A stretch of 64,000 nucleotides of DNA from Marinobacter sp. BW6 (GCF_008107725.1 NZ_VIRN01000068.1:1-64000), one strand, 5' to 3'; positions 16,562 through 25,285 are shown, counted from the first letter of the stretch. Program-made: numbers and translations. Notes: a model not told the origin generated them from the sequence alone.

Positions 16562-17937
16562 GGGGTGGTCTCCGTATCTTCTTCCGGACGATGCACATAC
16601 AAAGTGTAGCGGTGGCCGTCCGGTTCGCCTTTCTCAAAGGTCGCAAGCTTGTCGATCAGAATGGATGTCAGCACCTTGCCTTCATTCAACAGCAACATAC
16701 CTGAGGCTGCGTAAAGGTTTCGCGCCAGCACCATTCCCGGCTTCAATCGCAGTGTGTCCAGCACCAGAACGTTCGGGTCTTCGTGCTCAATGTCCGGGGC
16801 AAACTCGATCACCATTTCCAGAAACTGATTGGCCACTTCTGGATCGTAGAGCCGGTCGCGGTAGCGCTTGATCAGTTTGATGGCGTTATCCCTTGGCACC
16901 CGGCGCTCAAGGATCAGCCCGTACTGAAGTTCGATGAAATCGACTGCCAGACGGAGAATTCGTGACCCGAGCGGAATATCCTTTCCTTCCAGACGGTCCG
17001 GCACGCCATAACCATTCCACTTTTCCTGGTGGTGGCGAATGATTTTGGCGGCGTCCCGCAGAGGTTCCAGGGCCATCAGTAGCTGCTCACCGGCCACCGG
17101 ATACTTCATGTATTCCAATCGCTGGTCTTTGCTGAGCAGGTCCGATGGCGCCGTGAACAGCTCATCTGGCCAGCTGAGCTTGCCCAGGTTGTAGAGGGCC
17201 GCTGCCATGGCGAGGTTCCGGCTCAATTCTTCATCGAGCTTGTGGTGCTCGGCAAAGGCCTTGACCAGGGCAATAACTTTGGCGTTGGGCTGGCGGTTGG
17301 CGGGCAGGCGTTTATCGATCAGGGAAGAGAAGACTTCCGTGGTTGTTACATAGCTCTGGCGAAGTTCCTGGTAGGCCAGATCCAACATGTCGGCGGTTTC
17401 TTTGAGCTCCGCGGTGCGGTCGCGAACCTTTTCCTCAAGGGTGCCATTAAGCTCCTTAAGCTCACGGTTCTGTTTGCGCGTCAGTTTCTCCAGAGCCAGT
17501 CGCCGACGCTCGGACTGCTGGAATGCCAGAGCCTGGCGAAGAATCAACCGAAGCTCGTCGTCATCCCAGGGTTTGCTGATGTAGCGGTATATCTGGCCTT
17601 CATTGATAGCTGAAACGGTCGAATTGATGTCAGCGTATCCGGTTAACAGAATCCGTATGCACCAGGGGAACCGCTTTCTGATGTTGGCCAACAGGGTCGG
17701 GCCGTCCATCCCCGGCATCCGAGCGTCGGAAATCACCAGATCAAAGCGCTGGTCTTCCATCAGCGTTAATGCTTCGTCACCCGACGCGGCGGTGACAAGC
17801 TCGTAGGGCTCCTTGCGCAGCACCCGTTTCAGACTGCGAAGAATATTATCCTCATCGTCAACCAGCAGCAGTTTCGCACTGGTCGTTCGGGATTCGCTGG
17901 CCTCATTGGACCGGATGGCCGATTCGTTCATGATCAT
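16558..17937 (-). CDS. Response regulator with degenerate HD-GYP output domain
   Basis: The 459-residue protein has a receiver domain (about 22-140, acceptor Asp71 in ISDARMPGMDG), a long coiled coil (145-190) and an HD-GYP-type domain. The HD dyad is replaced by Tyr-Asn in AALYNLGKL (residues 249-250), and the GYP motif reads HHQEKWNGYGVP (302-313). Loss of the metal ligands suggests that c-di-GMP hydrolysis is absent, leaving binding or scaffolding. The start at 17937 forms a typical ATGA overlap with the stop of the kinase gene upstream; a second ATG two codons later is also possible. Its C-terminal 60 residues are not assigned. Confidence 0.85.
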   Translation of the reverse strand: MIMNESAIRSNEASESRTTSAKLLLVDDEDNILRSLKRVLRKEPYELVTAASGDEALTLMEDQRFDLVISDARMPGMDGPTLLANIRKRFPWCIRILLTGYADINSTVSAINEGQIYRYISKPWDDDELRLILRQALAFQQSERRRLALEKLTRKQNRELKELNGTLEEKVRDRTAELKETADMLDLAYQELRQSYVTTTEVFSSLIDKRLPANRQPNAKVIALVKAFAEHHKLDEELSRNLAMAAALYNLGKLSWPDELFTAPSDLLSKDQRLEYMKYPVAGEQLLMALEPLRDAAKIIRHHQEKWNGYGVPDRLEGKDIPLGSRILRLAVDFIELQYGLILERRVPRDNAIKLIKRYRDRLYDPEVANQFLEMVIEFAPDIEHEDPNVLVLDTLRLKPGMVLARNLYAASGMLLLNEGKVLTSILIDKLATFEKGEPDGHRYTLYVHRPEEDTETTP

Positions 17938-18785
17938 TCGGCTTCAGGCGTCAGTGGTTGGTTGATCGGGAGAGTGATTCGGAAACAGGTACCCTCACCG
18001 GGGCGGCTGTCCACGTCGATGAGGCCGTTGTGCTTTTCAATGATATTGAACGACAGTGAAAGACCCAGGCCAGTGCCCTTGCCAATAGGCTTGGTTGTGA
18101 AAAATGGCTCGAAAATACGGTTCAGGTTTTCCTCGGAAATGCCTTGACCCGTGTCCTCGATTTCTATGATGACATTGTCCCCGCTCGCCCGGGTGCGGAT
18201 ATGGATCTGCCCGAAATCTTCGATGGCGTGGGCGGCGTTGACCAGCAGATTCATGATCACCTGATTGATTTGGGAGATGATGCATTCCACGTTCGGAAGA
18301 TCATCAAAATCACGCACCACCTCCGCCTTGTATTTCAATTCGTTGTTAACCACATTAAGAGTGGTTTCAATGCCCTTGTGAATGTCTGCCGGCTTGAAGT
18401 CCTCTTCCTCAATGTAGGAAAAATCTTTCATCGCGGCGATGATGGTTTTTACTCGCTCAATTCCTTCTCTGGACTCCGAAATTAGGTCTTTCAGATCTTC
18501 CCGAAGATAGTCGTAATCCAGGTTCTTTTTGATCAGTTGCAGGTCGTCCAGTGATTCGGCTGAATCCACCGCATTCGTCAACCGGAAGAGGTCAGTCAGG
18601 TAGCCTTCAAGGGTCTGAAGGTTGGAATAGACGTAGCCCACCGGATTGTTGATTTCATGCGCGACTCCAGCAGCCAATTGTCCAATGGCCGCGAGCTTCT
18701 CGGACTGCATCAACTGCCTTTTGGCCTCTTCCAGTCGTTTGTTCAGTAGTGCTGGATCAGCTTGCTGATGGGACAGGCTGGTCAT
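17934..18785 (-). CDS. Soluble sensor histidine kinase, first gene of the signalling operon
   Basis: The 283-residue kinase has a short N-terminal coiled coil (about 10-30), HisKA box GVAHEINNPVGY and an ATPase domain with NLLVNAAHAIED, DTGQGISEE and GTGLGLSLSF. It has no sensor domain, so a partner or cytoplasmic ligand must provide the signal. The ATG at 18785 is preferred because a GAGCGAG stretch lies upstream; another ATG at 18842 would add 19 residues but has no ribosome site. The gene leads a run of ten minus-strand genes, with a 431-bp leader region upstream. It overlaps the REC-HD-GYP gene by 4 bp, and that protein is its likely partner. Confidence 0.85.
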   Translation of the reverse strand: MTSLSHQQADPALLNKRLEEAKRQLMQSEKLAAIGQLAAGVAHEINNPVGYVYSNLQTLEGYLTDLFRLTNAVDSAESLDDLQLIKKNLDYDYLREDLKDLISESREGIERVKTIIAAMKDFSYIEEEDFKPADIHKGIETTLNVVNNELKYKAEVVRDFDDLPNVECIISQINQVIMNLLVNAAHAIEDFGQIHIRTRASGDNVIIEIEDTGQGISEENLNRIFEPFFTTKPIGKGTGLGLSLSFNIIEKHNGLIDVDSRPGEGTCFRITLPINQPLTPEAE

Positions 18786-18874
18786 CGTTAAGACTCGCTC
18801 TGGAAAATTTGGTTGGTTAGCTGCAAGTGTGCTCCCGGGCATCTGCTGAGTGCATCATCAATCATATAAGATGC

Positions 18875-18911
18875 ATTTGAAACGCTTGCTTTGTAATTCA
18901 TGGTTTCAAAT
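18875..18911. promoter_or_regulatory. Inverted repeat ATTTGAAAC-N19-GTTTCAAAT, candidate operator
   Basis: Nine-base perfect arms at 18875-18883 and 18903-18911 are separated by 19 bp. They lie about 90-125 bp upstream of the proposed start of the first kinase gene, a position suited to a regulator binding site. The cognate protein is not known. Confidence 0.4.
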
Positions 18912-19134
18912 TCCATGGTTATTGTAATTTGCGTAGACAATCAGCCAGTCCAGTCCCCAAAATTCGGTTTTTATATAAATTGGCTAGCTCTTCAAGCGTG
19001 TTTCTTGTGATTTCCATCAGGCTTTTAGAGTCACTTTTTCGAGCAAATCTGTTCAGTGCAACCGGGTTCTATGTCTATTTCAAATACACTACGTGCCGGT
19101 TAATGTGATTTTTGTCGAACTGACCACCGGTCTG

Positions 19135-19156
19135 CTATAGGGATGCGTCCCTATAG
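19135..19156. promoter_or_regulatory. Perfect palindrome CTATAGGGA-N4-TCCCTATAG
   Basis: Nine-base perfect arms flank a TGCG centre. The site lies just downstream of the FixJ-type regulator gene and about 350 bp upstream of the first operon gene. It lacks a GC-rich stem with a U-run, so it is more like a protein-binding site than a terminator. The LuxR-type regulator next door is an obvious candidate binder, by position only. Confidence 0.4.
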
Positions 19157-19216
19157 GTCGGTTTGGGGCTGATATTTAAGATACTAAGACGGATGGAATT
19201 TGAGAGCGAAAATGCC

Positions 19217-19876
19217 TTAGTCGGTTTTTACCAGGGTGGTCCAATTCACGATAAGCTCAGCAACGGATGCCGTTCCCATTTTGTCCATGACCCGGGAGCG
19301 GTGAATGTCGACGGTTTTTTTGCTCAGGCCCAGCTGTTTGGCAATCTCGGCGCTGGATAAGTTTGAAAGAAGCAGGTTAAATACGTCATATTCTCTTCTC
19401 GAGAGGCTCGACATCCTCGCTGTGAAGTCATCAGTCAATGCCCTCTTTGCAAAAATACGTCGCGCATTCTGAGTCATCTTGTGCACGGCTTCGAGCAACC
19501 TGGCGTTATCGAATGGCTTCTCGATGACGTCAACGACACCGGCCTTGGTCAGGAACACCGCTGACCTTATCGAGGCATGCGCCGTAACAACAAGGACCAC
19601 AAGATTCATATTCTCTTGAAGAATGTGCGAAACCAGCAGTTCCCCTCCCATGCCTGGCATTTTGAGATCCAGTATCAAGCAGGCAGGGCTTCCATCGTAT
19701 TCGTGCAGAAATTCAGAGGCTGAATGGTGCAGGTGTGTCTGGTAACCGGCCCTGCCGAGCAGCCGGCGGATACTTCGTAGGATGTTTGGCTCGTCATCAA
19801 CTATGTGGATGGCAAATTCGTCGTTGAGGCGACGCGCTTCTTCGGTGAGATTGGGCAACATTGGATCCTGTATCAT
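19217..19876 (-). CDS. FixJ/NarL-type response regulator with LuxR HTH
   Basis: The 219-residue protein has an N-terminal receiver (about 20-140; IVDDEPNIL, acceptor Asp in LILDLKMPGMGG, Lys in IEKPFD) and a C-terminal LuxR-type helix-turn-helix (about 155-215; SSAEIAKQLGLSKKTVDIHRS). The domain pairing and length are FixJ-like, so phosphorylation should switch DNA binding. It lies upstream of and in line with the signalling operon, and diverges from the diguanylate cyclase gene. It is a good candidate for a direct regulator of either. An alternative ATG lies at 19861. Confidence 0.88.
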   Translation of the reverse strand: MIQDPMLPNLTEEARRLNDEFAIHIVDDEPNILRSIRRLLGRAGYQTHLHHSASEFLHEYDGSPACLILDLKMPGMGGELLVSHILQENMNLVVLVVTAHASIRSAVFLTKAGVVDVIEKPFDNARLLEAVHKMTQNARRIFAKRALTDDFTARMSSLSRREYDVFNLLLSNLSSAEIAKQLGLSKKTVDIHRSRVMDKMGTASVAELIVNWTTLVKTD

Positions 19877-20000
19877 TGCGTTTTGAGCAAATTATGATCG
19901 CTTTGTAGGGCAACAACAATGATGCCTATCCCTCGTTTCGTTTCACTTCAAATTATTGTTTTGATGGTTATTGTGCTGAACACTTAGTGTGGGTTTACGG

Positions 20001-20096
20001 GAACGGTCTTTTCGGAAATGAACGTTCTATGGGAGCCACCCCTGAACCAGCTTTTGGGATAAAATTGTAAAGAAAAGTGTTTTTTAGCGACCGTTC
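20001..20096. promoter_or_regulatory. Three GAACGnTC-type motifs in the divergent promoter region
   Basis: GAACGGTC at 20001-20008, the palindrome GAACGTTC at 20020-20027 and GACCGTTC at 20089-20096 lie in the 278-bp gap between the FixJ-type regulator and the diguanylate cyclase genes. The first and third are exact reverse complements. They could form a regulator binding array, but short motifs of this sort can arise by chance. Confidence 0.3.
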
Positions 20097-20154
20097 AAAA
20101 GTCTTCCGCTATTCTTGAACTCAGAATCACATCTTTGTCGGACCAGAACGATAA

Positions 20155-21165
20155 ATGCTCCATCGCCTTAAGACCGATTTCAGGTTGTCGATCATTACTT
20201 TGTTGGGTGCCAGCGCGATATTGGGTATTACGCCTTTCGCTGCGATGCGCTTTATGCAGGGTAATGCGCTTGCGGGTTTTGTCGACACGGCTATTCTTAT
20301 TGGCATTCTTATCACGCTCATTTACGCGTGGGCCAGTGGGGATACCCGAAGAAGCGGTCTGGTGCTTGCGATTATTGCTTGCAGCGGCGCGGTAACGGTT
20401 GGTGCCGTGGTGGGCGAACCCGGGCTTTTCTGGCTCTATCCCTGTCTTGTAACTACTTTCTTCCTCGCCAATCCCCGTATCGCGGTGTTTTTGAACGTCG
20501 CTTCCGTCGTAGCCCTGATGGTTCATGGCGGTGCCTTCCGCTCTGACGTCCAGATGTGGTCGTTTGCCTCAACTGCCTTTGTGGTCAGTGCCTGCGCCTA
20601 TGTATTTGCCCACAGGAATCACGATCAGCGGGAACGTCTGGAACACCTGGCAACGATTGATCCGCTCACCGGCATCAAGAACCGGCGTTCAATGGATCAG
20701 GAACTGGATCTGGCCGCAGCCAATGCCGAGCGCACCGGGCTGCCCTATGCCCTGGTTTTGCTGGACATCGATCATTTCAAGAAGATCAACGACGAGCATG
20801 GCCATGGTGTCGGCGATGATGTGCTTACAGATCTGGTTGCCCTGCTGAAACAGAACACGCGCAAGTCAGACCAGCTGTTCCGGTATGGCGGTGAAGAATT
20901 TGTATTGCTTCTTCCGGGCGTGGATGGCATTGGCCTCAAGGCGGTGATGAATAACCTGCAGCAGGTTATGCGCAAATACATGAAACACCCGGGCGGTTCG
21001 GTCACGGCCTCGTTTGGCGTGGCGCTGCTCCGCCATGGCGAGAGTGTTGATGGCTGGCTGGCCCGGGCCGATGCTGCGCTTTACGAAGCCAAGGAAACCG
21101 GGCGGGACCGAATCGTCTTCGCGGATCCTCAAGGGGCGCCGCAACCAGCGGTAGGAACCGCCTGA
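20155..21165 (+). CDS. Membrane-bound diguanylate cyclase (GGDEF)
   Basis: The 336-residue protein has about five or six transmembrane segments in residues 1-155 and a C-terminal GGDEF domain (about 165-320). The active site reads GGEEF, with an RxxD product-inhibition site (RKSD) five residues before it; DPLTGIKNRR marks the domain start. It should make c-di-GMP and be feedback inhibited. No strong ribosome site is seen before the ATG at 20155. The last 37 bp overlap the 3' end of the convergent MATE gene. Its position beside the c-di-GMP operon suggests a shared circuit. Confidence 0.88.
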   Translation: MLHRLKTDFRLSIITLLGASAILGITPFAAMRFMQGNALAGFVDTAILIGILITLIYAWASGDTRRSGLVLAIIACSGAVTVGAVVGEPGLFWLYPCLVTTFFLANPRIAVFLNVASVVALMVHGGAFRSDVQMWSFASTAFVVSACAYVFAHRNHDQRERLEHLATIDPLTGIKNRRSMDQELDLAAANAERTGLPYALVLLDIDHFKKINDEHGHGVGDDVLTDLVALLKQNTRKSDQLFRYGGEEFVLLLPGVDGIGLKAVMNNLQQVMRKYMKHPGGSVTASFGVALLRHGESVDGWLARADAALYEAKETGRDRIVFADPQGAPQPAVGTA

Positions 21166-22550
21166 CCGCCGTTTGGGGCATAGCGGAACAGTCTCCATCC
21201 CAACAGAATGCTGGCAGATGCCAGCCCGCCAGTCAGGCCTACCCAGAAGCCGGCGGCTCCCATGGCCGGCACCAGCCAGTCCGTGAAGGTCAGCAGATAC
21301 CCCAGGGGCAGACCCACACCCCAGAAGGAAAACAGCATGATGAACATCGGAATGCGGGTGTCTTTATAGCCCCGCAACGCGCTGATGCAGGTTACCTGGA
21401 TAACATCGGCAATCTGGAATAGAGCCGCGAATATAAGGAGCCTGATGGTGACCGACTGAACCTCGGTATCACTGGTGTAGAGAGCCGCGATCTCCCGGGA
21501 GAAGACGAACAGCAATATGGCAAAGACCAGCGCCGTAGCCGCGGCGAGAATCAGCGAGCTGCGGGAAATCAGCCTTGCGGTGGCTGGCGCCCGGGCGCCC
21601 ATCAGGAAGCTGACCCGCAGCGTCAGCGCCATGCCGATACTCAATGGCAGCATGAACAGTAAAGAAACCACGTTCAGGGCAATCTGGTGGCCGGCGACCA
21701 CCACCGGGCCAAGCGGCGCCAGAAACAGGGCGATCACCGAGAACAGGCTGGCCTCAACGAAGATGGTAAAGCCGATAGGCACGCCGATGCCCAGGATGTA
21801 GCGAATGCCTGCCGGATCCGGCTTCACCCAATCGGAGATCAGGTGGAACTGACGGTAAACACGGCTGCGATTCAGGTACACCAGCAATGCCATCGCCGCA
21901 ACGCCGTTGGAAATGGACGTTGCCCAGCCACAGCCAACCCCGCCCATCGCCGGCAGACCCAGCTTGCCGTAGATGAAGATGTAGTTCATGGGCAGGTTGA
22001 TCAGTGTGCTGACAACAGAGAACACCATGATCACGCGGGTGTGCCCGAGGCCATCAGTCAGGCCCCTGAGCGCTGTGAGTAGAAGTAGGGCCGGTACGCC
22101 CCAGGCAAAGGCGTCCAGATAGCCTTGGGTAATGCGCGCGGTGTTGGCTTCCAGGTTCAGAAGCGCCAGGACTGGGTGCACATGGGTAAGCAGCAGGATC
22201 ATGACGACGGCCCCGGCGGCGGCAAGATACAGGCCCTGCCAGGTGGCAGGCATGATTTTCCCAACCTCCCGGGCACCGTTGTAACCGGAAATAATGGGTT
22301 GCAGAGCACCCAGCATGCCCATGAAGAACAGGAACAGGGGCATCCACAGGCTGCTGCCAATACCCACTGCCGCCAGATCCTCAGCACTGGCGTGACCGGC
22401 CATGATGGTATCGATCACGCCGTTGGCCATCTGGGCGACCTGGGCGATCAGGATCGGCCCGCCCAGAATGGCGAGGGTTCGCCACTCGGTGAGCGTTCTG
22501 GCGACCAGCGGCTGTCGGGGTTCCGGAAGTGGCTGGTGGATTTCATCCAT
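21129..22550 (-). CDS. MATE-family multidrug efflux transporter (NorM-like)
   Basis: The 473-residue inner-membrane protein has about twelve hydrophobic segments in two related halves, as in NorM-type drug:cation antiporters. The first half contains GVIDTIMAGHASAEDLAAVG, a typical MATE segment. Length fits the family. The C-terminus overlaps the diguanylate cyclase gene tail by 37 bp on the other strand. It diverges from the EamA transporter gene with 73 bp between the two starts. Its substrates cannot be inferred. Confidence 0.9.
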   Translation of the reverse strand: MDEIHQPLPEPRQPLVARTLTEWRTLAILGGPILIAQVAQMANGVIDTIMAGHASAEDLAAVGIGSSLWMPLFLFFMGMLGALQPIISGYNGAREVGKIMPATWQGLYLAAAGAVVMILLLTHVHPVLALLNLEANTARITQGYLDAFAWGVPALLLLTALRGLTDGLGHTRVIMVFSVVSTLINLPMNYIFIYGKLGLPAMGGVGCGWATSISNGVAAMALLVYLNRSRVYRQFHLISDWVKPDPAGIRYILGIGVPIGFTIFVEASLFSVIALFLAPLGPVVVAGHQIALNVVSLLFMLPLSIGMALTLRVSFLMGARAPATARLISRSSLILAAATALVFAILLFVFSREIAALYTSDTEVQSVTIRLLIFAALFQIADVIQVTCISALRGYKDTRIPMFIMLFSFWGVGLPLGYLLTFTDWLVPAMGAAGFWVGLTGGLASASILLGWRLFRYAPNGGQAVPTAGCGAP

Positions 22551-22623
22551 AGGGTGCTATCCCGTGTTTCTGCACTGCAAGTTTCTCCCAAAACCGTTAA
22601 AGTACGCGCCTTGATCACAACAG

Positions 22624-23508
22624 ATGGCAGTGGCGATGGGACTTCTGGTTTTTGTAACGGTTCTGTGGGCGTTTTCATTCAGTCTGATCGGCGAATTTCT
22701 GGCCGGCCAGGTGGACAGCGATTTTGCGGTGCTCAGCCGTGTTCTGCTCGGTGCTCTGGTGTTTCTGCCGTTCACCCGCTGGCGTGGCGTGCCATCCGGA
22801 CAGAAACTGGGCATCCTGGTAACCGGCATGTTGCAGTTCGGTATTACCTATCTATGTCTTTACCGGTCCTTCAGCTACCTGACCGTCCCGGAAGTACTGC
22901 TGTTCACGATTTTCACCCCGCTGTATGTGACCCTGCTGGATGACGCCCTGTTTCGCCGGTTCTCCCCGGTGGCGCTTCTGGCCGCAGCCATCGCAACGGT
23001 CGGGGCGGGTATCATACGCTACGACGGGCTCAGTGAGGACTTCATCACCGGCTTTCTGTTGCTGCAGGTCGCGAACTTTACCTTTGCGGCCGGTCAGGTG
23101 GGTTACAAGCATGTGATGCAGCATTACTCGACCGGCATGCCGGGCTACCGCACCTTCGGCTATTTCTTCTTGGGTGCCCTGATCATTGCCCTGCCATCCT
23201 TCATGATTTTCGGCAACGCCGACAAACTGCCGACCACACCGGTGCAGTGGGGCATTCTGGCGTGGCTGGGGCTTGCTGCCTCTGGCCTGGGTCTGTTCCT
23301 GTGGAATCGCGGTGCCTGTGTGGTTGATGCCGGCACCCTTGCCATCATGAACAATGCACTGGTGCCTGCGGGCCTGATTGTGAACCTGCTAATCTGGAAC
23401 CGTGATGCCGATCTGCTCAGGCTGGCGATCGGGGGCGGCGTGATCGCGTTCTCGCTCTGGGTAAACGCACGCTTCCATCCCCGGGCCCGGCTGGCGGTTT
23501 CGACATAA
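22624..23508 (+). CDS. EamA/DMT-family transporter
   Basis: The 294-residue protein has about ten hydrophobic segments in two EamA halves, as in drug/metabolite transporters. The first half includes the motif FRRFSPVALLAAAIATVG typical of the inter-helix region. The start codon at 22624 lacks a clear ribosome site; an ATG at 22636 is an alternative. It diverges from the MATE gene. The substrate is unknown. Confidence 0.85.
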   Translation: MAVAMGLLVFVTVLWAFSFSLIGEFLAGQVDSDFAVLSRVLLGALVFLPFTRWRGVPSGQKLGILVTGMLQFGITYLCLYRSFSYLTVPEVLLFTIFTPLYVTLLDDALFRRFSPVALLAAAIATVGAGIIRYDGLSEDFITGFLLLQVANFTFAAGQVGYKHVMQHYSTGMPGYRTFGYFFLGALIIALPSFMIFGNADKLPTTPVQWGILAWLGLAASGLGLFLWNRGACVVDAGTLAIMNNALVPAGLIVNLLIWNRDADLLRLAIGGGVIAFSLWVNARFHPRARLAVST

Positions 23509-23659
23509 GTATCTGCACGCACTAAGGTTCCGGAAACCCCTGCCGTTACACTCCCATACGCAGAGTAACCTTTGATGAATATCAATGATGTTCATCAGAG
23601 GCTACCCTCGTGCGCCTGTTTTTATTCCCGTGGTCAGCTCCGAGTCAGAAGGTCTGTTT

Positions 23660-25234
23660 ATGCGTAAGAATCTCCCGGTCACCCAGCGTGAAATCAAAAT
23701 GCATAAAGGCGGGCGTTTGATTACCACCACGGATATGAAAGGGGTGATCACTTACTGTAACGAAGAGTTTGTGGAAATCAGCGGCTTTTCCCGGGAAGAA
23801 CTGGTTGGACAGGCCCACAACATTATCCGCCATCCGGACATGCCCCAGGCCGTGTTCAAGGATATGTGGGATTACCTGAAGGCCGGGAAGGCCTGGATGG
23901 GTGTGGTCAAGAACCGCGCGAAGAGCGGCGACCATTACTGGGTAAGCGCCTACGTCACACCGATTCGTGAGAACGGCCAGATGGTGGGCTACGAATCGGT
24001 GCGGGTCGAGCCAACCCGCGAGCAGATTGCCCGGGCTGAGCGGCTTTATGGCAAGATTTCTGCCGGCAAAATGACCTCATCTTTCAGTAACCGAGCGTTG
24101 TCGATGCTTCGTTCCGGCTGGCCGTTCCTGGTCTCTCTGGTGTTGAGTCTGGGGGCTCTTCAACTCAACCAGCCCTGGCTGGCGACGGGCTTGATTGTGA
24201 TCGGTCACGCCTTGGGGTTCGGCCTGGTGTTCAGTTCCCTGGCGGCCCGCTTGCGCAGGCTGCTGGATCTGCGACCCGATGCCTTCCGCGATCCCATCGT
24301 TGCCCGTACCTACAGTGATGAGCGAGGACTGTTCTCGCAGCTGTCGCTGTTGCTGGTGAGTGAAGAGGCCCGGGTTCGCACCGCTCTGGCGCGGATTGAT
24401 GACCAGGCGGAACTGCTCTATGAGCAGGCACGAGCTTCCCACGGTTATATCAGTGATGGTGCATCGGCCATTGCCCGACAACGGGCGGAAACGGACCAGA
24501 CGGCCTCGGCCATCAATGAAATGACCGCCTCGATTCAGGAGGTGGCCGAGTCGGTTACCAGCAATGCCCGGGAAGCCGAGGAAGCCAATCGTCTGGCTGG
24601 TGTTGGCAGCGACCGGAGCGCTGAAGCGCTGGTGGCTATTGAGGCGCTGGTAACCCGGGTAAACGGGATTGGCGCAACGATCAGCAAGCTGGGTGAGTCC
24701 ACCAACAGTATTGGCGAAGCAGCCAACCTGATTTCCGAGATTGCCGAGCAGACCAACTTGCTGGCTCTGAACGCGGCCATTGAGGCGGCGCGCGCGGGTG
24801 AACAGGGTCGTGGTTTTGCGGTTGTAGCGGATGAAGTGCGATCTCTTGCCCGTCGGACGCGGGATTCCACCGTGCGGATTCAGAACGTCATCGACGATTT
24901 TCGGCAGCAGGTGGACTCGGCGGTTCAGGCAACCCGGGACGGCGAGGCCGTGGCCGGCCAGGGTCTTGAAAAGGTGCGGGGAGCCGAAAATTCCCTGCGG
25001 GACATCGTGACATCGATCCAGACCATTTCCGACAGCTTTATCAGCATGTCGGCGGCCTTTGAGGAGCAGGGACAGGTATCCGACGAGATCAATCGTCAGA
25101 TTACCAACATTGCCGAGCTGGCGGACCACAGCGACGCCCAGGCGGACTCTGCCAAGCAGAGCAGTGACCGGCTCAGCGCCATGTCCCGTGGCCTGAAAGA
25201 CCTGATCGCCAGGTTTATCAGCAAAAACGGCTAG
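23660..25234 (+). CDS. Aer-like PAS chemoreceptor (methyl-accepting chemotaxis protein)
   Basis: The 524-residue protein has an N-terminal PAS domain (about 15-120; [25 protein letters not shown]), a two-helix membrane hairpin (about 150-200), and a long signalling coiled coil. The kinase-control tip is [20 protein letters not shown]. This layout matches Aer-type energy or aerotaxis receptors, whose PAS domain binds FAD. The ATG at 23660 is preferred to an upstream start because AAGG lies seven bases before it and homology begins there. It has no periplasmic ligand domain, so it senses internal state. It would signal through CheA/CheW encoded elsewhere. Confidence 0.9.
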   Translation: MRKNLPVTQREIKMHKGGRLITTTDMKGVITYCNEEFVEISGFSREELVGQAHNIIRHPDMPQAVFKDMWDYLKAGKAWMGVVKNRAKSGDHYWVSAYVTPIRENGQMVGYESVRVEPTREQIARAERLYGKISAGKMTSSFSNRALSMLRSGWPFLVSLVLSLGALQLNQPWLATGLIVIGHALGFGLVFSSLAARLRRLLDLRPDAFRDPIVARTYSDERGLFSQLSLLLVSEEARVRTALARIDDQAELLYEQARASHGYISDGASAIARQRAETDQTASAINEMTASIQEVAESVTSNAREAEEANRLAGVGSDRSAEALVAIEALVTRVNGIGATISKLGESTNSIGEAANLISEIAEQTNLLALNAAIEAARAGEQGRGFAVVADEVRSLARRTRDSTVRIQNVIDDFRQQVDSAVQATRDGEAVAGQGLEKVRGAENSLRDIVTSIQTISDSFISMSAAFEEQGQVSDEINRQITNIAELADHSDAQADSAKQSSDRLSAMSRGLKDLIARFISKNG

Positions 25235-25285
25235 TTAGCTTTCCCTTACTTTTCCCCCCACCGGATCAACCCGGCTCGGGAGGGC

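Larger units (their letters stand above)
18786..19216 (-). promoter_or_regulatory. Leader/promoter region of the signalling operon (431 bp without a gene)
   Basis: This AT-richer stretch lies between the FixJ-type regulator gene and the first kinase gene, both on the minus strand. It holds no convincing reading frame. Two inverted repeats are listed separately (18875-18911 and 19135-19156). A TACAAT hexamer can be read on the minus strand near 18920-18925 as a possible -10 element, but no good -35 accompanies it. The region is presumed to carry the operon promoter. Confidence 0.5.

Noticed and set aside
24077..25129. Minus-strand open frame of 350 codons opposite the chemoreceptor gene
   Set aside because: The Gln/Gly/His-rich composition is typical of antisense of a coiled-coil gene; the chemoreceptor signalling tip is clear on the plus strand.
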